DNA from: Monoraphidium neglectum
Taxonomy: Eukaryota > Chlorophyta > Chlorophyceae > Sphaeropleales > Selenastraceae
Length of the DNA: 39,476 bases
Reading direction: 5' to 3'
Assembly (NCBI RefSeq): GCF_000611645.1
Contig: NW_014013543.1
Span: 6,567 to 46,042, forward strand
Every line of letters begins with the position of its first letter. Position 1 is the stretch's first letter. Position numbers and translations under genes: made by a program. Below the pieces are notes generated by a model. The model was given only the letters and a program-made list of their open reading frames with translations, had not been told where the DNA came from and ran no database searches. Positions 20,834-31,906 of this stretch are shown in pieces.

Positions 20834-21567
20834 GCAGCCAGCATGCGCGCACGGCACGCTCATAAGTGGACAAATCATTCGCCCACGTCGCACGCACGCA
20901 CGCATGTGGCGCCCGCACACCTGCCGCCCGCCGCTGTGAGATCCCACCGCCCGGGTGCGCTGCTGTTGCGCGCACGAGCACCCGCCGGCTGGCGACCTGT
21001 GAAGTCACACAGCACAAGGGCGAATGAAAACGAGACGCGCTAAATGACGAAGTAGCGCCATCAGCTTCGCCGTTGAAGCCCATTGGAGGTGTGAGAGCCC
21101 CTGAGATCGTCCCACAGCTCACCGGGTGAAGCCATCCCGCCTTTCCGATGCCACAAGGCTCCCGGTGGTGCTGCGAAACATAGAAACCATCGCCAAATTT
21201 CCTGCTGCCCCACAGAGAGCCGCGTGCTACACCAACATCGGATGCTGGACCATCATCTTGCCGGAATGCAGTGCGTCGTGCCTGGTCTGACGGATTATTT
21301 TGATCACAGCTAACACAACTCTGTTGTAGAAAAGCGGTGCGGCGAGGGGCGAACAGGAGCAGTCTGATGATGAGGGAGCCACAGGGCAGCTAGCTTGGGA
21401 GCGTTTGGATTGTTTTGATTTTGTCAACATGATGCGTGACGCTGGCAGCCGCAATTTCAGTTTTCATTGACGCGTTTTTTGTTGATCGAGTGCTTGGTGC
21501 ATCCGCGTGACGCGCTGCCTCCTGTCGTGCAGCGAGTCCCCTGCGTGCCGCCCACACATTTGGCAGC
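20834..21567. promoter_or_regulatory. Shared 5' region of the divergent OPR-like and SDR genes
   Basis: About 730 bp between two genes that start away from each other, so it should hold both promoters. Nothing coding is seen. No clear TATA element was identified; the region becomes less GC-rich from about 21280 towards the SDR start. Confidence 0.45.
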
Positions 21568-23671
21568 ATGACCATGCAGGCCTTGGCACGGCGTGTGCAC
21601 CGCGCCCAAAAGACCGGCGCACCAATGAACACGCTGGCCTATGCGCGCTATCATTTGCTGCACACAGGTGCGTTGTTGGGTGACTGCGTGTCGCTAGTCG
21701 AGCTGGCGTCATGCATGTGCAGTGATGCTTTCGCAAGTCTGGCCGGCGCGTTGATGCGCGGACATGCCGCGTGCGGCCCTTCAACCCACATGATTTCATG
21801 CCAATCAATCTTTTGTGACACACACCCACGCACACACTCACACCTGGCACGCCTCAGCCCCGACGCCGCGCTGCTGGCGCGGCGCCGCCCGGCACATTGC
21901 CAGGGCGGATTCCGGAACCGTCGGCAGCGACGTCCCTGTGCCCGCCGCGGCGGCGGCGCTGGACGAACCCTCGCAGCCAGCCCCGGTGCAGGAGCAGGAC
22001 CAGGAAGCCAGCAGTGGCGACCGCTTCAAGGGCCTCAAGGTGTTTGTGGCCGGCGCCACCGGGGGCACAGGGCGCGAGGTGGTCACCGCGCTGCGTGAGA
22101 GGGGCGTGCCCGTGGTGGCGCTCGCGCGCGACGCGGCGGCAGCTGTCAGGAAGCTGCCGGAGGTCGGCGAGGGCCTGGAGATTGTTGAGGGCGACGGTGA
22201 GTGGCCGGCTTTGTGACGGCCGGAGTGTCACGGGCGTGGGGTTGGCCATATTACCTGTTTCCAAAGGCCGAGGGGCATGTTTTCGTGGACCTGGCGTGGC
22301 AACAAGTGGCGGCTCTTTTCACCGCCAAAATCGACATGCCTTTCTCCCTCTTCCCTTTCCTCCACCCACCCACAGTGACACAGTTTGGCACCCTGGGCCC
22401 CGCCCTCCGCGGCGCCAACGCGGTGGTGGTCGCGACGGGCACCAGCGACCCCAAAGACGTGAGCTGGGCTGAGCCACGGCGTGCATGCTGCCTGGGCGCG
22501 TTTGCTGGCCATTGCAACTGCAACTCTGTCTCTGTTGCGCTCAGCAACGCAGTGGGTCTTACGTGTTACCGACCGCTCTGTGCCCCACACAGAGCTATTG
22601 CACATCACACTATTCGCTTCAATGTCCCTGAAGAGCCGGGCACCCTCACCTTCCAACCAACTCTTAACCGCCGCACAACCAATGCCCGCCGCCCTCCAGC
22701 CCCTGGGCCCCCTCAACGTGGACTTCAACGGCACCCTCAACCTCATAGAGGCAGCCAAGCGCGCCGGGGTGAAGCGCTTTGTCCTCGTCACCTCCATCGG
22801 CGCCGATGAGCTGTTCAACCCCCTCAACCTTTTCTGGGGGGTGCTCGTCTGGAAAAAGCAGGCGCGCACCCGGCGGTTGACACACGGGCGGGGTCACATT
22901 GGAGCTTGGAGACGAGGAGGAGTGTATGCAAACACTATTGGGGTCGCTCTGCATCCTCACCACGCATGTCAAGCACCCCTATTGATACTTTTCTGCAGTG
23001 AGGCACCCCTACGGCATTTCAGAGCCCTTCCCCCCTCTCAATCTGCCAATGCACAACCTACAAATCATGAACCCTTCAAAACAGGCCGAGCTCGCCCTGG
23101 CCCGCTCCGGCCTCACGTTCACAGTCGTGCGCCCTGGCGGCCTCAAGTCGCGCCTGAGGCAGGGGGAGAGCTCTGCCGGCAACATCGTGTTCGGGCGCCC
23201 CAACACCTACGGCTTCCCACCCCTGCGCAAGTCCGGCTCCATCCTGCGCAGCCAGGTGTGGCGCCCTCACAGCAGGGAGGGTCGATGGCGCTGTGATTGC
23301 AGCACAGGACACAACAGAAACGAGGCACTGGGGTTGGGCCTCCTGCATAGGGCGCTTGCAAATCAAGCAGGCCTCGTCCGGCCTCAGCCACTTCCTGTCC
23401 TTGGTGCACAGCTCCCTTTCACGCCCACGCACCTACCTGCTTTGCTGTTGCCCCTTGTACACCAGCCCGCTATCAATTCCACTCTGACCTCATCGCCGCC
23501 AACACATCTGTACTCCAACGTGATCCTGGTATCACTTGCACATTGCACCAGGTGGCCGAGGTGATTATTGAGGCGCTGGTGGAGGACGCTGCGAAAGACA
23601 AGGTGGTGGAGGTCATCGCGGAGACATCGGCGCCTGCTCTGCCGCTGGCGGAGCTGTTTGCCAGCGTCTGA
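21568..23671 (+). CDS. NAD(P)-binding atypical SDR protein (NmrA/TIC62-like), probably plastid
   Basis: Extended or atypical short-chain dehydrogenase-like Rossmann protein. Exons 21568-21667, 21858-22196, 22376-22458, 22700-22861, 23085-23255 and 23552-23671 close in phase and give exactly 325 codons (324 residues). The first 60 residues are Ala/Arg-rich (MTMQALARRVHRAQK) and look like a transit peptide; ATG 21574 is an alternative start. The dinucleotide-binding loop VAGATGGTG is at about 97-105. Then come GANAVVVATGTSDPKD, NVDFNGTLNLIEAAKRAGVK, the strand FVLVTSIGADELFNP, LFWGVLVWKKQAE and LTFTVVRPGGL, the order seen in plant and cyanobacterial SDR-a5 proteins. The classical YxxxK is absent (WKK instead), so catalysis is not assured and a structural or regulatory NADPH-binding role is possible. 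The substrate is unknown. Intron 4 has a GC donor (AAGCAG/GCGCGC), required by phase and by the family motif. Confidence 0.88.
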
Positions 23672-24188
23672 GCAACCGTGCACTCGGTATCTTTGCGCAC
23701 TCTGTCTCATGCAATGTATTTGAGGCGTGTTGTTCAGCACACACTGCCGTTTCGGTCCTGCGATGGACCCTGCTGAGTGCAGCGCAAGGGCCTGCATTGT
23801 GCAAGTATGCATTAAGAGGCTGCAAACGCTCTGCTTCTCTATGCCGTCATTGGCGTTTGCTGCAAAAGCTTGGCTGCTGTGTAGGGTTGCTTGGATTTGC
23901 AATGATAGAAGGTTACAGCAATCGCATGCGCAAGCGCCCCCCTATTAGTGGGGCGCCACCTGCTGGCGGGTCCTAAGCTGTCCTGGTGCCGTATTTGTGT
24001 AGAATTGTGACTGCCCAGTCAAGTATTGACGTCATTGTCCGGGCAAAGCATCTTGACCATCTCAAGCAAACAGACAAGGTCAAAGGGTGTGAGGTCATGC
24101 AGACAGAGGTACTCATGACTTCATGGCAAGTGGTTCGGGTGTTGCAGACTCCATGAAGCCCCCACCTCACATTACACAAGTTCCTGGT
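23672..24188. other. Convergent intergenic region, no gene seen
   Basis: 3' flanks of the SDR gene and of the Q-rich gene. No TGTAA was found on the plus strand for the SDR gene. One lies on the minus strand right after the Q-rich stop. Confidence 0.6.
24172..24176 (-). terminator. TGTAA poly(A) signal candidate for the Q-rich gene
   Basis: TGTAA 12 nt past the TGA at 24189. If used, the 3' UTR would be unusually short. Confidence 0.35.
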
Positions 24189-24465
24189 TCAACCGCCACC
24201 CCTTAGGCTGCTGCCTCGCGCCCAACATTCCGGCGCATCCACCTCCACCCCTGCATTAGAGCCCCAACCTGCCCTGGTCCCACTGCCCGCCGCCGCAGCT
24301 GCGAATGCAAAGCTGCCACGTGCCTGCTGCCCCTGCACAAACCCCGCCCCGCCCGCCGGCGCCGGCGTGCGTGTCAGGGCGAGTGAGCCCCTGACGAGGA
24401 CATCCTGCAGCTCGGCCAGGCTGAGGCTGGCCAGGTCAACACGCTCCCACTCCTCAGCAGCCGCG

Positions 24466-24502
<37 letters not shown>

Positions 24503-27500
24503 CCTGGGAGCCGTTCCAGCATCCAGTGATTGCGCCGCAGGGGGCAGCACCCAGGCCAGGCGCTTCTGCGTGATACCGAGGCGGCTGTAGCCGCGAGCTT
24601 GGGTTGACGAGGCCGAGAGCACGCCCTGGACAGGCCAATGGCGGTGGCAGCTCCTGGGTTTGCTGCAGCTCGGGCGGCGGCTGCTGCTGGTTGGGGTGCG
24701 GCTGCTCTGCCAGCCACTGCCTGATGGCCGCCTGCAACCCTGAGCTGTGGCTGCTGGCGTCGGCGCCGCTGCCACCTCCATGGCCCGCCCACGCCGCCGC
24801 TGCAGCGATAGGCTCGTCCGCACCCCGCCGCTCGTCGTGCGCATCACCGGAAGCAATCGGGCGTGTACCGCCCAACCGTGCGGCTGTCTGCGGCTCACCG
24901 GCGCTGCCGCCTGAGCGCCTCAAGCCGCTTCCAGGGGCCCCGCCTGGGCCACTAGAACCACTGTAAGCCGCAGGAACTGTGCCGCCCCATGCGGCGCCCT
25001 GAGCACCGTCCTGTGTCGGCGGGGCCAGCCATGTTTCAGGGTCCTCTGTCGGCTGCAGCAGCGCCGCCGCGGCCGCCGCCTCACCTGCGTACCGCGCGAC
25101 CGTGGCTGGCACCGCCGACGCATCGGTGGGGGCAGCCAGCGCCATACATGAACGGGCGCCGCAGCCGAGAGGCCGCGCTGCACCAGGCAGCAAGTGCGCG
25201 GCTGGCGGCGCACCGGCACCTATGGCGCAATCAGCCGCCGCCACGGGCTCCTGGGGGAGAGGGGGTGGTGCAAACCCGCGCGCTGCCTCGCGAACCGCTT
25301 TCACTGTGGGGCTCCCAAACTCGCACAGCTCATCAGACGCCGTCAGGACGGGCCCCGGTGGTGTGCCTGCCTCCTGCGCCCGCGCTTGCTGGGGCTGCAG
25401 GGCAGCGCCTGCGCCGGCGGGGCCGCCTCCATGGAGCCCCGGCTGCGGCCAGGGTGAGTCAGCGCTCGCTGCAACAGCGCCTTGGCCTGTGCTGGCAAGA
25501 GCCGCGGCGGTGCCACCATGGCTCTGCAGGGATGCTGTGGGGTCTTGGCCAACAATTTGGCTGGTGGAGCTGGTTTCTTCGGGCACTCCATCGCAAGGCA
25601 GCCGCAGCTGCGGCGTTGCTGAGAGCAGCGCCACCCCCGTGCCAAGCGCCAGCGCCTCTGCCGCTGCCTCCTGCTGCGCTGCCGCCGCAGCCGCGCCGCC
25701 CCTGCTGCCAGCGCAATTGGCGGGCGCGCCACCCTCGCCTGAGCAGGCTGATGAGGGGGTGCTGGCGGTGCCGCCGGCCGCCGCGCGCGCCGCCAGCAGT
25801 TCGTCGACGTCTTCCCAGGTGTTGAGGCGCAGCGCGCCCGTGCCCTCCGTCTGCGGCGTAGCTGCACCATCCTCTGCGCCGTCCGCCGCCGCTTGGCCCC
25901 GCGGCGCTGACAGCGCGCGCGAGAGCGCGAGCGCCTGCGCCGCCGCTGCCATAAGCGCCGCGTCCTCTTCACCCTCGCCAACCTCGCCGCTCTCGACGCT
26001 CCCAACCGCCACCACCGCCGGCTGCGCCGCCGCGGCGCCTGAACCCCCGCCCCCATCTCGGCCCCCACCGCCACCAACCCCACGCTCCAGCAGCCGCCGC
26101 AGGTCGTCCATCGCNNNNNNNNNNNNNNNNNNNNNNNNNNNNNNNNNNNNNNNNNNNNNNNNNNNNNNNNNNNNNNNNNNNNNNNNNNNNNNNNNNNNNN
26201 NNNNNNNNNNNNNNNNNNNNNNNNNNNNNNNNNNNNNNNNNNNNNNNNNNNNNNNNNNNNNNNNNNNNNNNNNNNNNNNNNNNNNNNNNNNNNNNNNNNN
26301 NNNNNNNNNNNNNNNNNNNNNNNNNNNNNNNNNNNNNNNNNNNNNNNNNNNNNNNNNNNNNNNNNNNNNNNNNNNNNNNNNNNNNNNNNNNNNNNNNNNN
26401 NNNNNNNNNNNNNNNNNNNNNNNNNNNNNNNNNNNNNNNNNNNNNNNNNNNNNNNNNNNNNNNNNNNNNNNNNNNNNNNNNNNNCACCAACCCCACGCTC
26501 CAGCAGCCGCCGCAGGTCGTCCATCGCGCTGCCGGCCGCCAGCGCCCTGAGCTCGTCCGCCTCGTCATCGTCCAGCCCCGCCTCGTCAGCAAGCTGATTG
26601 AGCAGCGTCAGGTCACACAGCAGGCTGCCCAGCAGGGCCTGCAGCTGCCGCGCCGGCGAAGGGCGCTGCTGCTGCTGCTGCTCCGGCTGCTGCTCCGGCT
26701 GCTGCTGCTGCTGGTGTTGCCGCTGTTGCTGCTGTTGCTGCTGTTGCTGCTGTTGCTGCTGTTGCTGCTGTTGCTGCTGTTGCTGCTGTTGGGGTGAGGT
26801 GGGCGGAGAGCACCTCTGGCTGACAGCAGCTGATTGCGACGGCGGGGGAGAAAGCCCCAAGCCGCTCATCTGGAACGGAGACGAGGGGGTGGGATTCTGG
26901 TCTTCTGACACTGGCCCGCCTGGGGGAGCCAGCGGCGGAGGCGACGCGTGGCCTGCAGTATCGCAAGGGGCATGGCTCCAGTGACGCTGCGCCGCAGGTG
27001 GCGAGGAATGATAGGGATCGTCGCCGGGCCATGCGGGCTGCGGCGGACCCCCCTCGCGGGCCGCTGCGGCAAGGGATGCGAGGGCCGCGTACACAGCGTC
27101 CGCCTCCGCAGTGACGCTGCTGCGCGCGGCGGGGTCGCCCGCAAGGCCGGGGCTGTATTGTGCACCGCCGCAGCCGCCCCATTCAGGGGATGTGACGAAG
27201 CTGGCAGAGCCGGCAGCGGCTTCGGCGCCGCCTGCCCCCCAGCCTGCAGGCTGCTCCCACAAGGAGGCCGCATCTGCGTGCCGGCTGGCGGCTGGCGAAA
27301 GCAGCGGCGCACCGCCAGCGCCGCGCACTGCATCGGCGGCGGCCGTCCAAACGGTCAGCGGCGTTGAGAGCGGTGGGGCTGACGCAGCACCAGCGGCGGT
27401 GGCTAGGTGGTCGGCAGTGGGGACGGATGCTGGGCTGGGGCTGGCTCCAAAAAGGGGGTTGTGCGCCCAGGGGGCCTGCGGGCTCGCCTCGCAGCCCTGC

Positions 27501-28346
27501 CTTGGTGTGGCGTGTGCATTTACCGCGCCCCTCGCGCTGTGACTGGCCCCTGATAGCAGAGATGGTGTCAACTGCGAGGGGCCCGGGCTGCAGGGTTCAG
27601 GTGAAGTACCTGCTGCGGCTGCGCCCGGGCTTTGGCCCCATGCACCACTCCCGCTGCCGCTGCCAACCTGCCGCGGGGGCGACGCGAGCCAGGGGGACTC
27701 TGAAAACGCCATAGACTGTCGGACGAGGGGGGGTGCGCTTGATGATGGCGCTGCAGCTGCCGCGCGCAGCTCAGCCTCTGCGTCGTCCTGCTGCTGCTGC
27801 GCAGCAACGGTGGCGCGCCGTTCGTCCTCCTCCAGCTGCCACTGTGCGAAGAGCTGCTCGCGCCGCTGCTCTTCCCTTGCGCGGCGGCGCAGATACTGGA
27901 ACTTGACTCCGGAGGGCGGCGCCCCTGCCCTGCCCGCTGCCATCAGGGCGCCTGCTGATGCAGCCATGGAGACCCGCGCACGAGGAGGCCGCTCCAGCCC
28001 GGAATGCAGTGCTTTGATGCCGAAGGGGCCTGTGGCCTCGGCCGTGCCGGTGCTGGACACCCCAACACCGCTCCGGCAGCGGCCGGTAGGGCGCATGCTC
28101 AGCACCGTGCCGGCCCAGGGCGCATCGGCAGGCGGCTGAGGCAGCGGCTGCAGCTGCACATGCGTGGGCTCAAAGGGTTCGAACGGCTCCATTGGCTGCG
28201 CCTGGTCGGAAGCTTGCTGCTGCAAGCCGAGCTTTTGGAGCGCAGGGCCGTGCTGTAGTTCGCCATGGTACCGTGGGGCCGCTGGAGCCTGGGAATCGGC
28301 AAGGAAGGAATGGTCCCAGCTGGACAGGCTGTACCGCAACGCCGCG

Positions 28347-28391
<45 letters not shown>

Positions 28392-29231
28392 GGCTGCTGC
28401 TGCTTCTGCTGCTGCTGCTGCCGCCGGGGTGGTTGATGGCGCCCCTGCGATGGCACAGGGCGTCGCCGCGGGCAGGGCGGCAGCGTCGGCGGTGGGGGCG
28501 CGATGAGCGGCACGGCGGAGCCCGCCGCGCCGCTGCCGCCGTGCGCGCCGCCATCCAGCTGCAGCAGCCCGCGTGACATGGCCTCCCTCAGCAGCTGGCT
28601 GAGCCTGTCCTGCTGGTGCGCAGAGCGCACGCCGCCAGTCGCTGCCCCGTGAAAGGCAAGTGTTTCAAGATTGCAGGCATGTGTGCCGCCGAGAGGGGGC
28701 ACGCTGCCGCCGACGGCACGCTGGTCGCGTTCGGCTGCTGCGTCCGGCTCGTCCGCTTCCCGCGCCATCACGCCAGCTGCGTCGTGCAGGCGCGGAGCCG
28801 CCGCAGGGCCCGCGGCGACCTCTGACTTGTGCGCCCCTGCAGCCATGTCGGGGGGTGGGGGGAGGGGGGGGGGCGTGACCGTGGCCATGCGAAGCGCGAA
28901 TGGCGGCAGTTGTGATTGAGCGGTTATCGCACCACAGCCCGACTGAGGCCCCGCGACACGCTGCCCAGCATGCAACACGCACCAATTCCGTGCGCAGCCG
29001 CCAGGCATGCATGCAAGCACACGCGCTCCTCCATTCGATGCGCGGCTGGCCAAGCCGGTGCTCACAGAAGCGCCTCATCTTGAGCAGCAGCGACTTCTGC
29101 TTGGGCGACAGGCGCGACGGCGCCATCAGGCCCTCGCTGCGGGTGCCGTCTCCGCCGTTTGAGCCAGCGGCGTGAAGTAGCGGCACTACCGCATCACCCC
29201 AGGGAGAAGGGGGCGCCGGAAGAGGATCCAT
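24189..29231 (-). CDS. Large glutamine-rich protein of unknown function, interrupted by an assembly gap
   Basis: I do not recognise it. The ATG at 29231 starts exon 1 (29231-29066, phase 1), which holds MAPSRLSPKQKSLLLKMRRF. Exon 2 begins at 28836 after a long C-rich tract ending CTGCAG, and runs to TGA at 24189, crossing 370 N (26115-26484). The 43 bp on each side of the N are identical; merging them gives one open frame and a total of exactly 1467 codons (1466 residues). The chain is mostly disordered: Ala, Gly, Ser, Pro and several glutamine runs. A few stretches look ordered: DRLSQLLREAMSRGLLQLDG, a charged helix FQYLRRRAREEQRREQLFAQ, the Leu-rich LQALLGSLLCDLTLLNQLAD followed by MDDLRRLLERG near the gap, and WERVDLASLSLAELQDVLV near the C-terminus. 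It could be a transcriptional co-regulator, but nothing proves it. Divergent from the first hydrolase gene. Confidence 0.7.
26115..26484. other. Assembly gap, 370 N, probably false
   Basis: Run of N inside the Q-rich gene. The 43 bp before it (26072-26114) and after it (26485-26527) are identical, the pattern left when a scaffolder fails to merge overlapping contig ends. Confidence 0.9.
26660..26792 (-). repeat. Polyglutamine-coding repeat with CAACAG periodicity
   Basis: The plus strand reads TGCTGT triplets in blocks; on the minus strand they encode a long glutamine run with a few His, Pro and Glu, in the Q-rich gene close to the gap. Confidence 0.85.
28348..28425 (-). repeat. Polyglutamine-coding CAG run
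   Basis: CTG triplets on the plus strand, interrupted by CGG and CTT, encoding glutamine with single Pro and Lys in the Q-rich gene. Confidence 0.85.
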
Positions 29232-29484
29232 TTGGCTTCGAGGCCGTGATCACGCGCCAATAACATTTTACGTATGTGTGCTTTGTGTCGCATGCGAATA
29301 GCATTGCATCCTATCATATAATCTTACAATTAGACAGCCCGTTATCAGTGTATGGGACATAAGACACGAGATCAGGCCTCATTTGAAGCCCAACGGCACA
29401 ACTGCAACAAAAGCCTCTCTACGGTCTTCTAACCTGAGGCCGCTTGCCAAATTACTGCCCGTGTCACGGTTCAGTACAGCTAGC
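29232..29484. promoter_or_regulatory. Compact bidirectional promoter region
   Basis: 253 bp between the divergent starts of the Q-rich gene (29231) and the first hydrolase gene (29485). It contains the most AT-rich stretch nearby (29255-29350), including CATATAATC at about 29316, which could serve as a TATA-like element in either direction. The function is inferred from position and composition. Confidence 0.5.
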
Positions 29485-30603
29485 ATGCTCCCAGGCCTGG
29501 CGACGTGGCATGCCTGCCACAGCGGGACGTCCGCGGTGCGGCCGAACCCACAGCTGCAGCTGCTGCACGTCACAGCCGCACTGTTGGCTCTCCTGCTGGC
29601 GCTGCCCCGGGCGCACGGCTGCCCGCTGCGGGTGCTGGCCTTTGGCGACAGCCTGACAGAGGGCCTGTACCTCGACCCTGCCTCTGGGCAACACGGCTTC
29701 CACTCTTATGCCTTGCGGCTGCGCGAGCTGCTGCGCGACGCGCTGCCGGCCGGGTGCCACGTCGTCGTGCATGAGAGAGGCCGGTCCGGGGAGAAGGTCG
29801 TTCCTGCGATGCAGGTGAGTTTGTGGCTGCGCGCCGTGCCACGGACTGAGGCTGCATGCCATCAAACCGGGGTCGCTCTTATGCGGTCTAGCAGCTGGGC
29901 CAGAGCAACGTGGCAGTGCCCGTCACGGCCCTCACCCCTGCGCATATGTGGTTGTTGACGTTGCTGACCGCAGGAGCGTCTCCAGCGAGCGCTGGCTGAA
30001 GCAGCCGCCAACGGCGAGGCGTACGGCTGGGTGCTCTTGCTGGGAGGAACCAACGACATAGGCACCGGTGCCGCGGTGGCCGATGTGCTGGCCGCACTGG
30101 CCAGCATGCACGACGCCATCCACGCGGCCGGCGCCCGCCTCGTGGCCATGACGCTGCCGCCCTTCAACACGCGACTGCCGGCAGAACGCAGGGCAGCTTA
30201 CAACGCCTTGAACGAGGGCCTCAGGCAGCGGCTCGCAAACGTGAGCGCCGCCGCGAGGCAGGCGCCCGCGTCTGGAGAAGCCCAAGCAAACGCAGGGGCG
30301 CACACGGAAGCAGTGGCGGCGAGCGGGGCGCAGCGGCAGGTGCGGCCGCGCGGCCATCGGCGGCGGTCGGCGCTGGTCGACCTGGAGCCGCTGTTCCCTG
30401 TGGAGGCCGTCGACCCGGAGGTCAAGAAAGCGACGTGGAGCGACCACCTGCACCTCACGCCAGCTGGTTACGGACAGATGGCAGAGGCGGTCTTCTCCGC
30501 AATGCTCGGACACCACTGGCGGAGGGCGGGCAGCGGCGCCGATGAAAGCAGCGGGAGTGGAGACAGCCGTAGTGACGCTAGCAGCGCCAGCTCAGCTGGT
30601 TGA
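29485..30603 (+). CDS. SGNH/GDSL hydrolase, secreted or membrane-anchored, copy A
   Basis: Esterase or lipase of the SGNH superfamily; substrate unknown. Exons 29485-29814 and 29974-30603 (phase 0, 319 residues). The first ATG in frame is 29485; upstream frame extension to 29383 has no ATG. A hydrophobic segment (LLHVTAALLALLLALPRAHG, residues 26-45) looks like a signal peptide or anchor. Block I is FGDSLTEG with nucleophile Ser56, followed by ERGRSGE (block II Gly region). Block III is LLLGGTNDIG with Asn137, and block V is SDHLHLTP with Asp267 and His270, so all four SGNH residues are present. A low-complexity insert (about 201-240) precedes VDLEPLFPV, and a Ser/Gly/Asp-rich tail ends the protein. 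It is the first of a tandem pair with copy B, sharing the intron position. Confidence 0.88.
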
Positions 30604-31906
30604 GCCTAGCGGTGCCGCTGCAGCAGTTGTGTGCATGCTTTGCAGAGTGCGATCAAGACATTCTAGACCTTCAAACATGTGGGCTGCGCTCTGTCGGGTG
30701 TTGTGTGCTGGTGTTTCCTCTTCTCCTGTTCAGTGCGTATATTCTGTGTTGCATTCAGTACTGCTGCGCTTGACCCAACGCCTGCCGTCCAGTCGTTGCC
30801 TTGGCACAGGGGCGTCTACTGACAGAAATGTGCGGTGTGTTTCAAGCATCCAACCGCGGATTGATGTTCGTATGCTGCGCAACGTTAGTTCATCCACCTG
30901 GACCGCCCCACACAGTCACCAGTGGCACGTTGGCTAAGGGTAGGGCAGCCTGTGCATCACGGCCCTGCTGCCTTGAAGCAGCCACAAAAGAGGAGGACGC
31001 GTATTTGTCAGCCTGCAATGAAAGCGGCTGATTTTGGTTGCCGTGAAGCACAGAGCCTGCCCTGCCACATTCTCAGCCGGTACGGTAGTCGACGCTGCCA
31101 AAGCGATCGTATCCACTCAGCACGCGTCAAGACGCCAAAGGAACACATGTGCATCTAAAATGAGCGCTGTCGGCCAGTGCGGTGATTCCTAGATTTTTGA
31201 ACGTACTGTGTCACCGTGTTGCCTGGGGGTGCACAGCTGGTACATTTCATACGGCCAACCAGCACCTTAAGCCAGCCCACTCCACAAGCGGCCCCGCAAT
31301 TTTGGGGTCTATGGACATGTGCCGTGCGGCTCGATAACTGGTTCATTACCGAACAACACCATTGGATTGATGCATGCGTTGATGCATGGCGTACAGCGCT
31401 GTGTCGCGCGCCCCGGGGCTCTTCCTGGTGCCTCACCCATGCAGCTCTGTTGTCAGTTGAGGGGTGATGTGGCAACCTATGAAAAGAGCACGCTGACAAA
31501 TGGCAGCTGCAAGGATAAAACAAATGGGGCACCTATGATTGCAGGCGCATTTGAGCACTGGCATGCATCCTTGCAGTACAGTACAACACGGTGAACAGCT
31601 GTCACACTTTCACAACCGTGCCTGCACGCAGTCAGGTGCATGTTAGCCCCTGCTAGCACGAAAGCACACGCACTGGGAAACTAAAATAGCATTTCCCACG
31701 TCGTTGTTCAGTCCGTACGGAACCAGTAACCTGCAAGAGGGTGTAACTCATCAGGCGAAGCTCGATCAGAACCAGATCATCGGACTGTGGGCTACTCTGT
31801 GTCCCCAAGTTACAGTGCCAGAAGCAATACATGTATGGGAGCCGTACGTCGCACGGCTCTGCTGTGGAGCAGGCGCCAAATCGCTGGCAGCGCAGGCGCT
31901 CGACAC
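30604..31906. other. Intergenic, no gene seen
   Basis: Spacer between the two hydrolase copies, about 1.2-1.3 kb depending on the start of copy B. It should hold the 3' UTR of copy A and the promoter of copy B. No motif-bearing frame was found. The only plus-strand TGTAA noticed is at 31742-31746, far from copy A. Confidence 0.6.

Noticed and set aside
25102..26550. Long plus-strand frame opposite the Q-rich gene
   Set aside because: It is the mirror of GC-rich coding DNA, includes the N run, and has no motif, while the minus frame joins correctly to exon 1 and across the gap.
29383..29484. Upstream extension of hydrolase copy A to 29383
   Set aside because: The frame opens with TTG, not ATG; the first in-frame ATG is 29485.
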